Notes under the pieces: model-generated
What the model was told of the DNA's origin: nothing
Databases searched by the model: none
Seen by the model: the letters and a program-made list of their open reading frames with translations, nothing else
Assembly: GCA_905182405.1 (NCBI GenBank)
Contig: CAJJBQ010000002.1
Coordinates: 1,784,483 to 1,848,482, forward strand
DNA: 64,000 bases
Direction of reading: 5' to 3'
Origin: Akkermansiaceae bacterium
GTDB lineage: Bacteria > Verrucomicrobiota > Verrucomicrobiia > Verrucomicrobiales > Akkermansiaceae
Shown: piece by piece, positions 17,557 to 26,403 of the stretch
Numbering within the stretch: the first letter of the stretch is position 1
Layout: each line of letters opens with the position of its first letter
Position numbers and translations under genes: made by a program

Positions 17557-18141
17557 TCAACGAAATAGACCGCACACCTTTTTCTTCAATGCCTTGATCG
17601 GCCGACCCGCGCTGCGAATTCCGTTCACTAAATTTAAGAGGATTTTCTCAGAGCCCGACAGCATCTGAGGCTGATACTCGTTGATCAGGCGATACAGATG
17701 ATAGCGGGAAACGATCTTGCCGATCTTCCAAATCGGAGAGATTTCGAACAAACGAAACGAGACCCGCTCAAAGTCGACCATCCCGAGCTGCCCCGCATCC
17801 GAAAGCAATAAATCCCGCACCGGAATGGCGTGACGGGCCACTCCTTGAGCGAGCATTTCCTCCACTAAGCGACGGAGCTGGATCACCTGATCCTCATCGA
17901 GCGACGTTGGCATTTCCCCCGGAAGACGACTCATCACGAGAGTGAACGTTTCGTCATCAAATGAAATCAACTGAGGGAATCCCTCCAAGCCCTTGAAACA
18001 CTCAAAGGCTCTTTTTTCCCGCCCATAGCGAGTCTCAGAATTGCGCGCTTTCTTAAAGGTTTTGGTGACGGTGTCGTCCCCGACTTTCACATACATTTTA
18101 GTTGTCTCATAGACTTTATCGATGACAGCTTTCTCAGGCAC
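17557..18141 (-). CDS. Small protein kinase-fold protein (YrbL/LPS-kinase-like)
   Basis: Putative phosphotransferase of the eukaryotic-like kinase superfamily. In 194 residues one sees a beta-rich N lobe (MYVKVGDDTVTKTFKKA), a FPQLISFDDETFTLVMSRLPG hinge-like region, then GVARHAIPVRDLLLSDAG and LGMVDFER. The last two resemble the catalytic loop (H-x-D with an Arg-Asp) and the metal-binding Asp of the DFG position. Similar small proteins are annotated as YrbL-like or lipopolysaccharide core kinases. A glycine-rich loop is not evident. ATG at 18141 gives the listed length, and a second ATG 15 codons downstream is possible. The substrate is unknown. Confidence 0.6.
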   Translation of the reverse strand: MPEKAVIDKVYETTKMYVKVGDDTVTKTFKKARNSETRYGREKRAFECFKGLEGFPQLISFDDETFTLVMSRLPGEMPTSLDEDQVIQLRRLVEEMLAQGVARHAIPVRDLLLSDAGQLGMVDFERVSFRLFEISPIWKIGKIVSRYHLYRLINEYQPQMLSGSEKILLNLVNGIRSAGRPIKALKKKVCGLFR

Positions 18142-18200
18142 GCAGGGAAAGTAATATCTTCTTCGGCAAAGAGCCAGAATCGGATTTGTTAGAATTCCCG

Positions 18201-19109
18201 CTAAATTTCTACGCCTTCGCCAGCAGCAGAAATGATGACGCGGTCGGCGATCCCACGACGTTCCGCTTCCGCAATTAGCCGTTCGATCGGTTCGTCCGGG
18301 TGCTCGTTTCCAAGTGGGAAAGTGCCGTAGTGCATCGGAAGCATGAACTCAGCCCCAAGATCCTCGAAGGCTTGTAGAGCCTCTTCCGGATTCATGTGAA
18401 CGTCACGCCCGCTCGGTGCCTCGTAAGCCCCGATAGGTAAAAGGGCGACGCAGATGTCCTCGCGCCGGCCAATTTCTTTGAAGCCGTCGAAGTAGGCACT
18501 ATCACCCGCATGAAAAACTTTACGATCGCCAGAGCCCACAAGGAAGCCGCCATAGTCACGATTGGTATCAGCTCCGTAGCGCGCGCCCCAGTGGTGACTC
18601 GGAGTGTGGACGATACGCATTCCTCCGATTTCGCACTCTTCCCACACCGCCATTTCCTGGATGCTCGCAAAGTCCAAATTTTTGACCAGGCTTCCGCTCC
18701 CCTTGGGCACCACGATTCCATGGGCCGCCTCGATCACCTTCAGGGATGGTTTGTGGAGATGATCAAAGTGCGCGTGGGAAACGAGGACGAGATCAAGTTC
18801 GGGAAGTCGACAAAGCTCCAAGCCAGGCTCGCGTTGACGCTTCACCGGGCCGTGCCAGTTCGCCCAATTAGGATCAAAAATGACCGCATGCTGGCCAAAC
18901 TGAACCAGCACGGAGGCATGACCAATCCACGTCGTGCGCACCATTCCCTCTTCGGGCGGCGTCATCACTGCGAGCCGAGATTCTCCCTCGCGCTTTTTAA
19001 GAATCTGGGGAAGGAGACGATAACGCCAAAAACGATAGTTCCGCTGCGGCCATCCCTTCTTGGGAAAGAGCCCGGAATAACCCTCGTTGGATGTTTCGTC
19101 AAAAGACAT
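18201..19109 (-). CDS. Metallo-beta-lactamase-fold hydrolase
   Basis: Predicted metal-dependent hydrolase of the UlaG / N-acyl-phosphatidylethanolamine phospholipase D-like branch. The 302-residue protein carries the signature VLVSHAHFDHLHK (HxHxDH), a second His in HTPSHHWGAR, VFHAGDSAYFD for the bridging Asp, and a late LPMHYGTFPL His. It lacks a signal peptide and is probably cytosolic. Its start is three bases after the pyrF stop, so the two are likely co-transcribed. The pairing with pyrF does not reveal a substrate. Confidence 0.88.
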   Translation of the reverse strand: MSFDETSNEGYSGLFPKKGWPQRNYRFWRYRLLPQILKKREGESRLAVMTPPEEGMVRTTWIGHASVLVQFGQHAVIFDPNWANWHGPVKRQREPGLELCRLPELDLVLVSHAHFDHLHKPSLKVIEAAHGIVVPKGSGSLVKNLDFASIQEMAVWEECEIGGMRIVHTPSHHWGARYGADTNRDYGGFLVGSGDRKVFHAGDSAYFDGFKEIGRREDICVALLPIGAYEAPSGRDVHMNPEEALQAFEDLGAEFMLPMHYGTFPLGNEHPDEPIERLIAEAERRGIADRVIISAAGEGVEI

Positions 19110-19112
19110 CCG

Positions 19113-19889
19113 TTAGCTCAGCCCCTCCGCTATTTTCTGCGCCCAATTTTTTGCCAACGCTCCATAATCTTTAGAATCCGCGTAGGTTATTCCGCGCGAA
19201 ACGTTGACCACACTGGGCGCGCTCCGACCCGAGTCCTTAAGAACATCCAAACTTCCCCCCTGAGCGCCTAAACCCGGGATCAACAAGGGAACATCGGGTA
19301 ATTTTCCCAGCACATCTTGATCGGCATTCGTAAGCCCCACCACCAAACCGGTCGAAGTCTTTTGTCCCTCGTCAGTGGCCCGCTTACAAAGGTCGCCCAC
19401 TCGTTCGAAGAGCGCTTTCCCTTCACAATCCCGTCGTTGAAAATCAACGCTCCCGGGATTGGAAGTCACCGCCAAAAGATAGACGCCTTTTCCCTCCCAA
19501 TCGAGAAAGGGTTGCAAGGTGTCGTAACCCAGAAAGGGATTTAGAGTGACGGCATCGACGCCCCAGTTTTCGAAATAGGAGCGCGCATAATATTTCTGCG
19601 TTTCACCAATATCACTGCGCTTGGCATCAAGAATGATGGGCACCTCCTTGGGCATTTCTCCAAGGAGATCTTGCAGAATCTCGATCCCCCGAAGCCCCAT
19701 CGCCTCAAAGTAAGCCATGTTCGGCTTAAAGGCGGCCGTGAACTCCGCGGTCTCACCAACGATACGGCGCAGAAATTCAGGAATCGCCTCGATTCCTCCA
19801 TCGGTCAGCTCGGGGCGGGGATCGAGTCCGACACAAAGGCCGGAGCCGGTGGCGAGCATGCGTTGCTTGAGTCTCTCAGCGTAAGTCAC
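19113..19889 (-). CDS. pyrF: Orotidine 5'-phosphate decarboxylase
   Basis: Last step of UMP synthesis: decarboxylation of OMP. The 258-residue protein has the N-terminal LCVGLDPRPE and the catalytic IILDAKRSDIGETQKYYA, where family members have a D-A-K-R-G/S-D-I core. It also has NPFLGYDTLQPF and the phosphate-binding LIPGLGAQGG. The length and the GETQ variant fit the longer type 2 PyrF group. Its start overlaps the stop of the upstream DoxX-like gene by four bases. Confidence 0.95.
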   Translation of the reverse strand: MTYAERLKQRMLATGSGLCVGLDPRPELTDGGIEAIPEFLRRIVGETAEFTAAFKPNMAYFEAMGLRGIEILQDLLGEMPKEVPIILDAKRSDIGETQKYYARSYFENWGVDAVTLNPFLGYDTLQPFLDWEGKGVYLLAVTSNPGSVDFQRRDCEGKALFERVGDLCKRATDEGQKTSTGLVVGLTNADQDVLGKLPDVPLLIPGLGAQGGSLDVLKDSGRSAPSVVNVSRGITYADSKDYGALAKNWAQKIAEGLS

Positions 19890-20320
19890 CCAAGAGTTTT
19901 AGCGGACCGTCCTAGGTTCGTCCAGAAAAGCCCTGCGGCTAAAGTAATTAACCCCAAATTCCGGGCGATGGATAAAGGATAATTGGTTGGCTCATCGCTC
20001 TTTCCATAACAACCACAATTGATATTGAGCCCCTGACTCCAAACCCAGGCAATGGCGATCGAGAAGCCCAGTAGCATCACGATCGTGATTACGAGACCAC
20101 TTCTGAAGCAAATCCCAGTCGCGATCGCGAAGCCGAGCACCACTTCTAACCAAGGCACAAAGTAGCCAAAGATCGCATCCCAAGGGCGATCGACAATCTG
20201 ATAATTCCCAACTGAATCGACGAAATCACTGAGATCCATCAACTTCGTAGTCCCAGAATAAATAAAGAACCCGCCCAGCGCGACGCGCAGGATAAGAATA
20301 GCGATGACAGAGGCTTTCAT
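19886..20320 (-). CDS. DoxX/MauE-family membrane protein
   Basis: Small four-helix membrane protein of the DoxX/MauE superfamily; members often support thiol-disulfide or quinone-linked redox systems, but the role here is unknown. The 144-residue protein has LRVALGGFFIYSGTTKL in helix 1 and YFVPWLEVVLGFAIATG in helix 2. It also has NINCGCYGKSDEP, a Cys-x-Cys pair typical of the MauE-like branch. It overlaps pyrF by four bases and starts 12 bases after the TerC-family gene stop. The operon order TerC-DoxX-pyrF-MBL is probably opportunistic. Confidence 0.83.
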   Translation of the reverse strand: MKASVIAILILRVALGGFFIYSGTTKLMDLSDFVDSVGNYQIVDRPWDAIFGYFVPWLEVVLGFAIATGICFRSGLVITIVMLLGFSIAIAWVWSQGLNINCGCYGKSDEPTNYPLSIARNLGLITLAAGLFWTNLGRSAKTLG

Positions 20321-20331
20321 CAGGAATTTCC

Positions 20332-21159
20332 TTAAACCGAAGTTTCAGCGATTTTAGCCTTTCGCATCTTCTCTTGAGTCAGTTTTTTTTGATAGCGCCC
20401 TTGCACAACATCAGTGAGCAAAAGCACTCCGATGACAAAGTAGAAGGTAGTCTTAGTCATGGCGTGAATTTCATTTCCGAAGAATTTGAGATGCGCCAAA
20501 TGGGCTCCTTCCGTGAGCAACATAATCCCGACCACGAAGAGAACGAAGAGCCCGAGGACCTCATACATCCGGTTGCGCTGAAGAAAACTTGTCACCTTAT
20601 CTGCTAGAAGGATCATGATTGCCCCACCGATTAAAATGGCGATCACCATGACGACCATTTGGTAGCCCAAGTGGGCTCCGGTAGCTGGATCCTTGATTCC
20701 CGCCAACGCCATCGCGCTAAGGATGGAGTCGAAGGAGAAGATGACATTCATGAATACGATGAGCCCGATGACCTTCTTGGAAGAAGACGGCTGACGATTA
20801 GCCGCGTGCCCTTCTTCCTCAAGGGACATCATATGAGCAATCTCCTTAGTCGCCATGTAAAGGATGAAGGCTCCACCAAAGAGCACGATGACACTGTGGA
20901 AATTAAACGAGCCTTCGACCCACCCCCCAACCGTCGTGAAAAAGGGATCCTGAAGGACAACAACGAGCTTGATCAGGACGAAGAGAAGAACGATCCGTAA
21001 TCCCACCGCAATCCCAATTCCGAGCTTGCGAACCCTGCTCTGATCCCCCTCCGGAGCGCGCTGCGATTCAAGGGAGATATAGAGTAGGTTATCAAAACCG
21101 AGGACTGCTTGTAGCATCACGAGAAGAACAAGCGTGATGAGAGAATCGACGAAAGGCAT
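20332..21159 (-). CDS. TerC-family integral membrane protein
   Basis: Member of the TerC family, which includes manganese exporters and tellurium-resistance proteins. The 275-residue protein has about seven membrane helices. The metal-site motifs are visible: VLGFDNLLYISL in helix 1 and FMNVIFSFDSILSAMAL in a central helix (paired Asp/Asn in each). By analogy it may move Mn2+ or service metalation of exported proteins; this is inference. It starts a minus-strand operon, and the preceding lipoprotein gene is separated from it by a terminator-like hairpin. Confidence 0.88.
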   Translation of the reverse strand: MPFVDSLITLVLLVMLQAVLGFDNLLYISLESQRAPEGDQSRVRKLGIGIAVGLRIVLLFVLIKLVVVLQDPFFTTVGGWVEGSFNFHSVIVLFGGAFILYMATKEIAHMMSLEEEGHAANRQPSSSKKVIGLIVFMNVIFSFDSILSAMALAGIKDPATGAHLGYQMVVMVIAILIGGAIMILLADKVTSFLQRNRMYEVLGLFVLFVVGIMLLTEGAHLAHLKFFGNEIHAMTKTTFYFVIGVLLLTDVVQGRYQKKLTQEKMRKAKIAETSV

Positions 21160-21191
21160 GCGCGGATCCTAGCAACTCCCGCCTCTTTGCC

Positions 21192-21240
21192 AAAAAGAAA
21201 AACGGCCATGGTAAAACCAAAGACCGTTTAAAAAAATGGA
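21192..21240 (-). terminator. Rho-independent terminator of the lipoprotein gene
   Basis: On the minus strand an AAACGG...CCGTTT stem with inner TGG/CCA pairing and a T-rich loop is followed by a T-rich tract (plus-strand AAAAAGAAAAA at 21192-21202). It lies directly downstream of the gene ending at 21253 and upstream of the TerC-family gene. Confidence 0.65.
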
Positions 21241-21252
21241 GGAGCCAAACAA

Positions 21253-21933
21253 TTAGTCCGTCACGCCAGGCTCGGTGATTCCAGAGACGTCGGGTGGAAC
21301 CAGAGCTTCCACTGGAGGAAGCTCGGGAACATCCACAGATCCAGGAATAGGAACATTAGGGGTGATCGGAGGAACCGAAGTTCCAGGAGGCGTCACAGGA
21401 GTGTTTGGCAGAGTAGGAATCTCGGGAAGAACCGGTGCATCGGGCGCGGGAAAACTACTGGGCGGGATGAAAGGATCGCTGCTCGGGACCGCCATATCAC
21501 CTGAAAGAGGCGGAGGAGCCACAGCCCCAGTAACCAAGGTTCCGCTGCCTGTCGCGCGTTCGATCACCATAATTTCCGGAACGAAACCCACTGCTCCAGA
21601 ATCGAGTTCGACTCTGGTGTAAGAACCTTCAGAAGAAATATATTTCAGAGGAACTCCTGCTTGAAGCACCTTATCAGCAGTAGCATTTCCTTTGGGAATA
21701 ACGCGGAAGAAGGTGGAGTTGGGCATCGATGTCTCGATCCACTGTCCGGGGGTGTATGATGAAGTAGAAGGCGCTGCATAGGAACCTGCACCTTGTGAAG
21801 ACTGGCTTCCAGGAGCACTAAGAGGATCGAAGCTTCCGTCTGAGCTCAAAGGCTGCTGCACATTTTTCAGTGCACCACAGGAGTTTAAAAGAACGGTCGC
21901 TCCGCCGAGGAGAAGGTAATGAGAAGGTTTCAT
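21253..21933 (-). CDS. Proline-rich lipoprotein with SH3-like domain
   Basis: Predicted lipoprotein of unknown role. From ATG 21933 (MKPSHYLLLGG) the protein has 226 residues. It has a hydrophobic signal ending LLNSC, a workable lipobox with Cys as first mature residue. A Ser/Gly-rich spacer follows, then an SH3-like stretch (about 60-125, including TFFRVIPKGNATADK and VPEIMVIERATG). The C-terminal half is extremely Pro-rich (PEIPTLPNTPVTPPG-type repeats) and likely disordered. The frame is open 13 codons further upstream, but that extension would bury the signal peptide. A terminator follows. Confidence 0.75.
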   Translation of the reverse strand: MKPSHYLLLGGATVLLNSCGALKNVQQPLSSDGSFDPLSAPGSQSSQGAGSYAAPSTSSYTPGQWIETSMPNSTFFRVIPKGNATADKVLQAGVPLKYISSEGSYTRVELDSGAVGFVPEIMVIERATGSGTLVTGAVAPPPLSGDMAVPSSDPFIPPSSFPAPDAPVLPEIPTLPNTPVTPPGTSVPPITPNVPIPGSVDVPELPPVEALVPPDVSGITEPGVTD

Positions 21934-22050
21934 TGACCTACATATCCGAGCAGAGGGGAGGGCTCCGGTCAATACGATTTAGAAGAGCTCGCAGAATTCC
22001 TCTAGATTCCATCATTTCCAACCGTTCTTCTGCCAATTAACGTTTCGCCA

Positions 22051-23013
22051 ATGCGAAGCTTCAAATCAATTTTGCTCACCGGAGGGGCTGGCTTCATTGG
22101 ATCCACTCTTTTGAGGAAACTCCTCGAGCGGCCCGATGTCCACCGCGTCGTCGTCCTTGATGCCTTCACCTATGCTGGAGATCGTGGAAACCTCACTGGC
22201 CCGGATCAGGACCCGCGATTCCATCTCGTAGAAGGCTCGATCAACGATGCGGCCCTCGTCCAGAAGACTCTGGATGACTACCAGGTCAGCGGTATCTTTC
22301 ACTTGGCCGCCGAAAGTCACGTTGATCGCTCGATCATCGATCCCTCAAACTTTGTCCACACCAATATCGGAGGCACCTCATCCTTAATTGAGTGCGCCCG
22401 CTCCAGCGAGCTCCCCCTGCTCATTTGCTCGAGCGACGAGGTTTACGGCTCCACGCCCGTCCACTATAAGTTTACGGAAAGCCAGCCCCTTCGCCCTTCG
22501 TCTCCCTACTCCGCCAGTAAGGCTTCAGCCGATCTTCTGGCCCTCGCGGCCGTCACGACTCATCTCCAAGACATCGTCATTGCCCGCTGCACAAACAGCT
22601 ACGGGCCTCGCCAACACCGCGAAAAGCTCATTCCCAAGCTCATTCATCAGGCACTCCGTAACCAGCCGCTTTCGCTCTATGGGAGCGGACAACAGATTCG
22701 CGATTGGATGCACGTCGACGATTGCGCCCTTGGACTCATCGCCGTTTTCGAACGAGGAACTCAAGGAAATATTTATCACCTGGGAGCAAGCTGCGAGAGC
22801 ACAAATCTCGGAATCGCACGTCGACTTTTAAAACTCCTTCACAAACCGGAATCCCTCATTACCCACGTCAAAGACCGTCCGGGACACGACATGCGCTACG
22901 CGCTCAACGTCAGTCGGTCGTTGCAGACCCTTCAATGGAAAGCGCGCATCCCTTTCCGCACTGGCTTCGAAGCGGTCGCGCGAGAACTGGCCTCGCGACT
23001 TCGACCCAGCTAG
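22051..23013 (+). CDS. NAD-dependent sugar-nucleotide epimerase/dehydratase
   Basis: Short-chain dehydrogenase of the extended type acting on a nucleotide sugar. The 320-residue protein has LLTGGAGFIGSTLLRKLL for NAD binding and DAFTYAGDRGNL, which is typical of dTDP-glucose 4,6-dehydratase (RmlB). HLAAESHVDRSI and the catalytic SPYSASKASADLL (Tyr-x-x-x-Lys) follow, then NSYGPRQHREKLIP. These motifs favour an RmlB-like dehydratase. No rmlA, rmlC or rmlD is adjacent, and the protein is shorter than canonical RmlB, so the exact substrate is open. manC lies 420 bases downstream, hinting at surface polysaccharide precursors. Confidence 0.85.
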   Translation: MRSFKSILLTGGAGFIGSTLLRKLLERPDVHRVVVLDAFTYAGDRGNLTGPDQDPRFHLVEGSINDAALVQKTLDDYQVSGIFHLAAESHVDRSIIDPSNFVHTNIGGTSSLIECARSSELPLLICSSDEVYGSTPVHYKFTESQPLRPSSPYSASKASADLLALAAVTTHLQDIVIARCTNSYGPRQHREKLIPKLIHQALRNQPLSLYGSGQQIRDWMHVDDCALGLIAVFERGTQGNIYHLGASCESTNLGIARRLLKLLHKPESLITHVKDRPGHDMRYALNVSRSLQTLQWKARIPFRTGFEAVARELASRLRPS

Positions 23014-23027
23014 TGCTTGGAATTTGT

Positions 23028-23336
23028 CTAACCAACTCCCAGCTCCTCATCGATGTAGCTGATGTCGCGGGCCGGAAGTCCGCCATCGCGAATTCCTTGA
23101 AGGGTGCGCTGAGAGCCACGACGGGTTCCCGGGCCACTCACCTTGTGAACGACTGTTTCCACCAGGGCAGGAGCGAGAGCAGCCAAACCGAGGCAGGCAA
23201 GAGAAAGGCCGACGGGGCGACGGGCGCTGTCACTCAGGACCTCGGCCATGAGAACGCCCGCGGCGGCACCCAAGATTGCAGGAGCAAATGCCGAAGTGGT
23301 GTCGACCCAGTCTTTTTCTTCGTAAGAATCATTCAT
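23028..23336 (-). CDS. Small hypothetical membrane protein
   Basis: Unrecognised 102-residue protein with an acidic N terminus, a hydrophobic Ala/Gly-rich segment at about residues 14-33, a second at about 42-62, and a polar C terminus (SGPGTRRGSQRTLQGIRDGG). The composition is protein-like and the frame fills the gap between the epimerase and manC on the opposite strand. Its end is 15 bases from the convergent epimerase stop. The start region is divergent from manC, with about 100 bases for both promoters. Confidence 0.6.
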   Translation of the reverse strand: MNDSYEEKDWVDTTSAFAPAILGAAAGVLMAEVLSDSARRPVGLSLACLGLAALAPALVETVVHKVSGPGTRRGSQRTLQGIRDGGLPARDISYIDEELGVG

Positions 23337-23434
23337 CGACGGAGTATACCCCAGGATCGCTCTATTTCCAAAATGAAAAAGGATCGTGTGTCGGTTTTGA
23401 CAAGTGTCCCCCTAGTCTCTTCAATCAACCACAG

Positions 23435-24508
23435 ATGAGTAATGCCTATGCCTTGATTCTTGCCGGAGGAAGTGGAACCCGTTTTTGGCCCCTGAGCCGA
23501 AACGCCAAACCGAAACAACTTCTCAACCTCTTCGATAAATCCACCCTCCTCGATCAGACCATTTCCCGCCTCGATGGACTTATCCCCAAGGAGAACATTC
23601 TCATTCTTACCAATGCCCTCCAGGAGGAAGAAGTACGCAAAGTGGCTCACATGCTGCCGCCCGAAAATATTTATGCCGAGCCCGCCAAACGTGACACCGC
23701 TCCCGCCGTTGCTCTTGGCATTGGACTAGTCGCAGCCCGCAATCCGGATGCCGTCATGGCCGTTCTTCCTTCAGATCAACTCATTCAGGATGAGGAAGCC
23801 TTCCAATCGGTCTTGAAAGACACTCTCGCCGCAGCCGAGGGGAGTGATGGACTGGTCACTATTGGAATCAAGCCCACCTGGCCCTGCCCATCTTACGGCT
23901 ACATCGAGCGTGGCAAAACAGCGGACCTTGGCGACCTCAAACTCACTCACGAAGCCGTGGAAGTCGTTCGTTTCCGTGAAAAGCCCAGCCCAGAGCTCGC
24001 CGAAACCTTCCTGCGCGAAGGCAACTTCGCCTGGAATGCCGGAATGTTTATCTGGTCAGTCGCCACTGTCACCGCAGAGCTTCAGAAGCACACCCCCCAG
24101 CTCGCTGAGTTCATCGAGGAACTTAAGAAGTCCTCCGACGTCCTCGCCACCATCGCCGATAAATTCGCCGGGCTCACTCCGATCTCCATCGACTACGCGC
24201 TGATGGAAAAAGCGGCCCGCGTTCTCAACATCGAAGCCACCTTTGACTGGGATGATGTCGGCTCCTGGATCTCCGTCGCCAAGTATATCGACCTACAGGG
24301 AGAAGACAATCGCACCAACACCGACCTCACCGCGATCGACTGCCAAAACAACATCGTCTTCAACGCTCGCAAGGGTTCCAAAATCGCCCTGCTCGGCGTC
24401 AATGATCTCATTGTAGTGCAAACCGATGACGCCGTCCTCGTGGCGAACCGCCATCAAGCCGATGACATCAAGAAGATCGTCGACGCCCTTCCCGACCATC
24501 TTCTTTAA
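23435..24508 (+). CDS. manC: Mannose-1-phosphate guanylyltransferase
   Basis: Makes GDP-mannose from mannose-1-phosphate and GTP. From ATG 23435 the protein has 357 residues: the nucleotidyltransferase signature LILAGGSGTRFWPLSR, the KPKQLLNLF lysine segment, VVRFREKPSPELAE, NAGMFIWSV and FDWDDVGSW. It is the single-domain form without the C-terminal isomerase domain of bifunctional ManC/AlgA proteins. The frame is open upstream to 23276, but the conserved N terminus begins here. Its TAA overlaps the ruvX ATG by one base. Confidence 0.93.
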   Translation: MSNAYALILAGGSGTRFWPLSRNAKPKQLLNLFDKSTLLDQTISRLDGLIPKENILILTNALQEEEVRKVAHMLPPENIYAEPAKRDTAPAVALGIGLVAARNPDAVMAVLPSDQLIQDEEAFQSVLKDTLAAAEGSDGLVTIGIKPTWPCPSYGYIERGKTADLGDLKLTHEAVEVVRFREKPSPELAETFLREGNFAWNAGMFIWSVATVTAELQKHTPQLAEFIEELKKSSDVLATIADKFAGLTPISIDYALMEKAARVLNIEATFDWDDVGSWISVAKYIDLQGEDNRTNTDLTAIDCQNNIVFNARKGSKIALLGVNDLIVVQTDDAVLVANRHQADDIKKIVDALPDHLL

Positions 24509-24921
24509 TGTCCGAGCATCCCATTTTGGCAATCGATCACGGCGAAGCCCGCATTGGCCTCGCGGCGACCGATGAGTTCGGTATCGGTGCTCATCCAGTC
24601 GAGACGGTCGACTGTCGAAAGGGCGATCCTCTTGAGCGAATCATTGAGATCATCGCGGAGCGGAAGATTCGCTCAGTTGTTCTCGGTCTCCCGCTTCGGA
24701 TGGATGGCTCAGAGGGACGAAGCTCCGAAAAGGTTCGTAAGTTTGGCACCGTCCTGGTCTCCAGACTCGGCGAAATTCCGCTCGCTTATTTTGACGAACG
24801 CTTCACCACCGTGACGGCCTCCGAAAAGCTCCGAGCCGCTGGTAAAAAGGCGAAGAACCAAAAGGGCATCATCGACCAAGCCGCCGCCCTAGAAATCCTC
24901 AACGACTACATTGGCTGGTAG
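24508..24921 (+). CDS. ruvX: Putative pre-16S rRNA nuclease / RuvX (YqgF)
   Basis: RNase H-fold nuclease implicated in 16S rRNA 5' processing and formerly called a Holliday junction resolvase. The 137-residue protein shows LAIDHGEARIGLAATDE, VVLGLPLRMDGSEG and FDERFTTVTASEKL, the three acidic-residue motifs of the YqgF family, plus DQAAALEILNDYI at the C terminus. Its start overlaps the manC stop (TAATG), and truA follows after 10 bases, suggesting one transcript. Confidence 0.94.
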   Translation: MSEHPILAIDHGEARIGLAATDEFGIGAHPVETVDCRKGDPLERIIEIIAERKIRSVVLGLPLRMDGSEGRSSEKVRKFGTVLVSRLGEIPLAYFDERFTTVTASEKLRAAGKKAKNQKGIIDQAAALEILNDYIGW

Positions 24922-24931
24922 TTTTTCCATT

Positions 24932-25678
24932 ATGCGTCTCAAGCTCACCATTTCCTACGACGGCTCCACTTTTAGCGGTTGGCAATCGCAACCCAACGGT
25001 AAGACCGTGCAGGATCTCATCGAAGCCGCCATCGCCACCACTGCAGGTGAAAAAATCAGGCTCCACGGCTCCGGACGGACTGATGCCGGCGTGCACGCGC
25101 TGGGACAAATCGCTCATTTTGACCCTCCCGGACATCTGACGATGAACCCTTTTAATTGGGTGCCAGCGCTCAACACGAAACTCCCCGCCGCCATCCGTAT
25201 CATGAGCTGCCAGGAAGTCGCCGATGACTTTCATTCCCGCTTCGGGGCTTTGGGGAAAACTTACGCTTATCGTCTCTGCACCCTTCCTATTCTTCCGCCC
25301 TTCGCCGCGGGCCGGGCATGGCACCTCCCCCGCCTTCTCAATCCCGAAACCCTAGAAGAAGCTCTCGCTCTTTTCCGTGGCACGCACGACTTCCGATCCT
25401 TTGCCGCCAATCGTGGAAATGAAACCGCCGAGACCGACTACATGCGCACCATCACGGAAGCGTCCTTTGTCCATACCGATGACGGTATCCTGCTGCACTT
25501 CACGGGAAACGGATTCCTTTATAAAATGGTCCGGCTCCTCACTGGCGCCGCCGTCAATGCTTCCCAGGGCTATCTCCGGATCGACGATCTTAAAGAGCTA
25601 ATCGAAGCCCCAAGTGGAGCTAAATCACCCCTCTGCGCTCCGGCCGATGGTCTGACTTTGCTTGAAGTGAATTACTGA
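24932..25678 (+). CDS. truA: tRNA pseudouridine(38-40) synthase
   Basis: Isomerises uridines 38-40 of the anticodon arm. From ATG 24932 (MRLKLTISYDG) the protein has 248 residues. It has the catalytic loop GSGRTDAGVHALGQIAHF (Asp of R-T-D), FHSRFGALGKTYAYRL and a C-terminal GNGFLYKMVRLLTGA. All are diagnostic of TruA. An in-frame start at 24911 would overlap ruvX and has no family support. Confidence 0.95.
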   Translation: MRLKLTISYDGSTFSGWQSQPNGKTVQDLIEAAIATTAGEKIRLHGSGRTDAGVHALGQIAHFDPPGHLTMNPFNWVPALNTKLPAAIRIMSCQEVADDFHSRFGALGKTYAYRLCTLPILPPFAAGRAWHLPRLLNPETLEEALALFRGTHDFRSFAANRGNETAETDYMRTITEASFVHTDDGILLHFTGNGFLYKMVRLLTGAAVNASQGYLRIDDLKELIEAPSGAKSPLCAPADGLTLLEVNY

Positions 25679-25719
25679 GAGCTTGCCCCATCGCCGATCA
25701 ATTCAGAGACTCCCTCACG

Positions 25720-26403
25720 ATGATCATGGCAAAAGAATTTTGGAAAAGGCGCCTCCTCGTTGTGATCTTAATCGTGGCAGGCTCCATCCTCATTCTTTTC
25801 CCCGCCTGGCTTCCAGATTCTGGATTCCCTTCGACTGATGAAAGGACTGCCGAAGGCGGTCAGCTTGAAGAAACGACCTCCAAAGGATTCAGCCTCCCGA
25901 CCGAAGAAAGCGCCGTTGAAGGACTCCAACTTCTCCTTCTTCTGGGAAGCGCCGTCTTTTGGTTCGGAGCAGCCAAGTCCGCCGGAGAAATCGGCCCCTT
26001 CTATCGCGTCATGGGAGCTGTAGGAATCGCCGCAGCGTTAGGAGAAGCTGACTATCTCGTAAACGACAACCTGAATATCCCCTCTTGGATCCTTTTCGTC
26101 ATCCCGGCGCTCTACATTCTCTTTCTTTCCCTAAAATATCGCCGGCAGTTCCCGGCTTTCTACACCGAGTTCACTTCTCATCCTGCCGCGGGATTCTTCG
26201 CCTCGGCCTTTATGATGATCTACGTCCTCGCTCGCCTTCTCGGCACCCCTCACCTTTGGAAAGCGACCCTCAAGTCAAACTACCACCCCGACGTCCCAAG
26301 CACCGTCCAAGGTTACCTCGAACTTCTGGCCTGCTACCTCCTTTTCGTTGGAACGATTGGCCTCTGCCTTCGCGACCGAAGACACGATGTCACCGAGGAT
26401 TAA
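25720..26403 (+). CDS. Hypothetical multi-pass membrane protein
   Basis: Unrecognised 227-residue protein. Hydrophobicity suggests an N-terminal helix (about residues 10-30), a polar loop to about 65, and then four to five further helices (around 68-90, 95-107, 117-137, 150-168 and 203-220). No catalytic motif is evident. Two closely spaced start codons (25720 and 25726) are possible. The stop overlaps the stop of the convergent propeller gene by four bases. It may be co-transcribed with truA (41-base gap), but no functional link is apparent. Confidence 0.7.
   Translation: MIMAKEFWKRRLLVVILIVAGSILILFPAWLPDSGFPSTDERTAEGGQLEETTSKGFSLPTEESAVEGLQLLLLLGSAVFWFGAAKSAGEIGPFYRVMGAVGIAAALGEADYLVNDNLNIPSWILFVIPALYILFLSLKYRRQFPAFYTEFTSHPAAGFFASAFMMIYVLARLLGTPHLWKATLKSNYHPDVPSTVQGYLELLACYLLFVGTIGLCLRDRRHDVTED

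Noticed and set aside
17581..26403. Polysaccharide biosynthesis island around the epimerase and manC
   Set aside because: Only two sugar-nucleotide genes are present, without glycosyltransferases, flippase or polymerase, so an island call is not supported.
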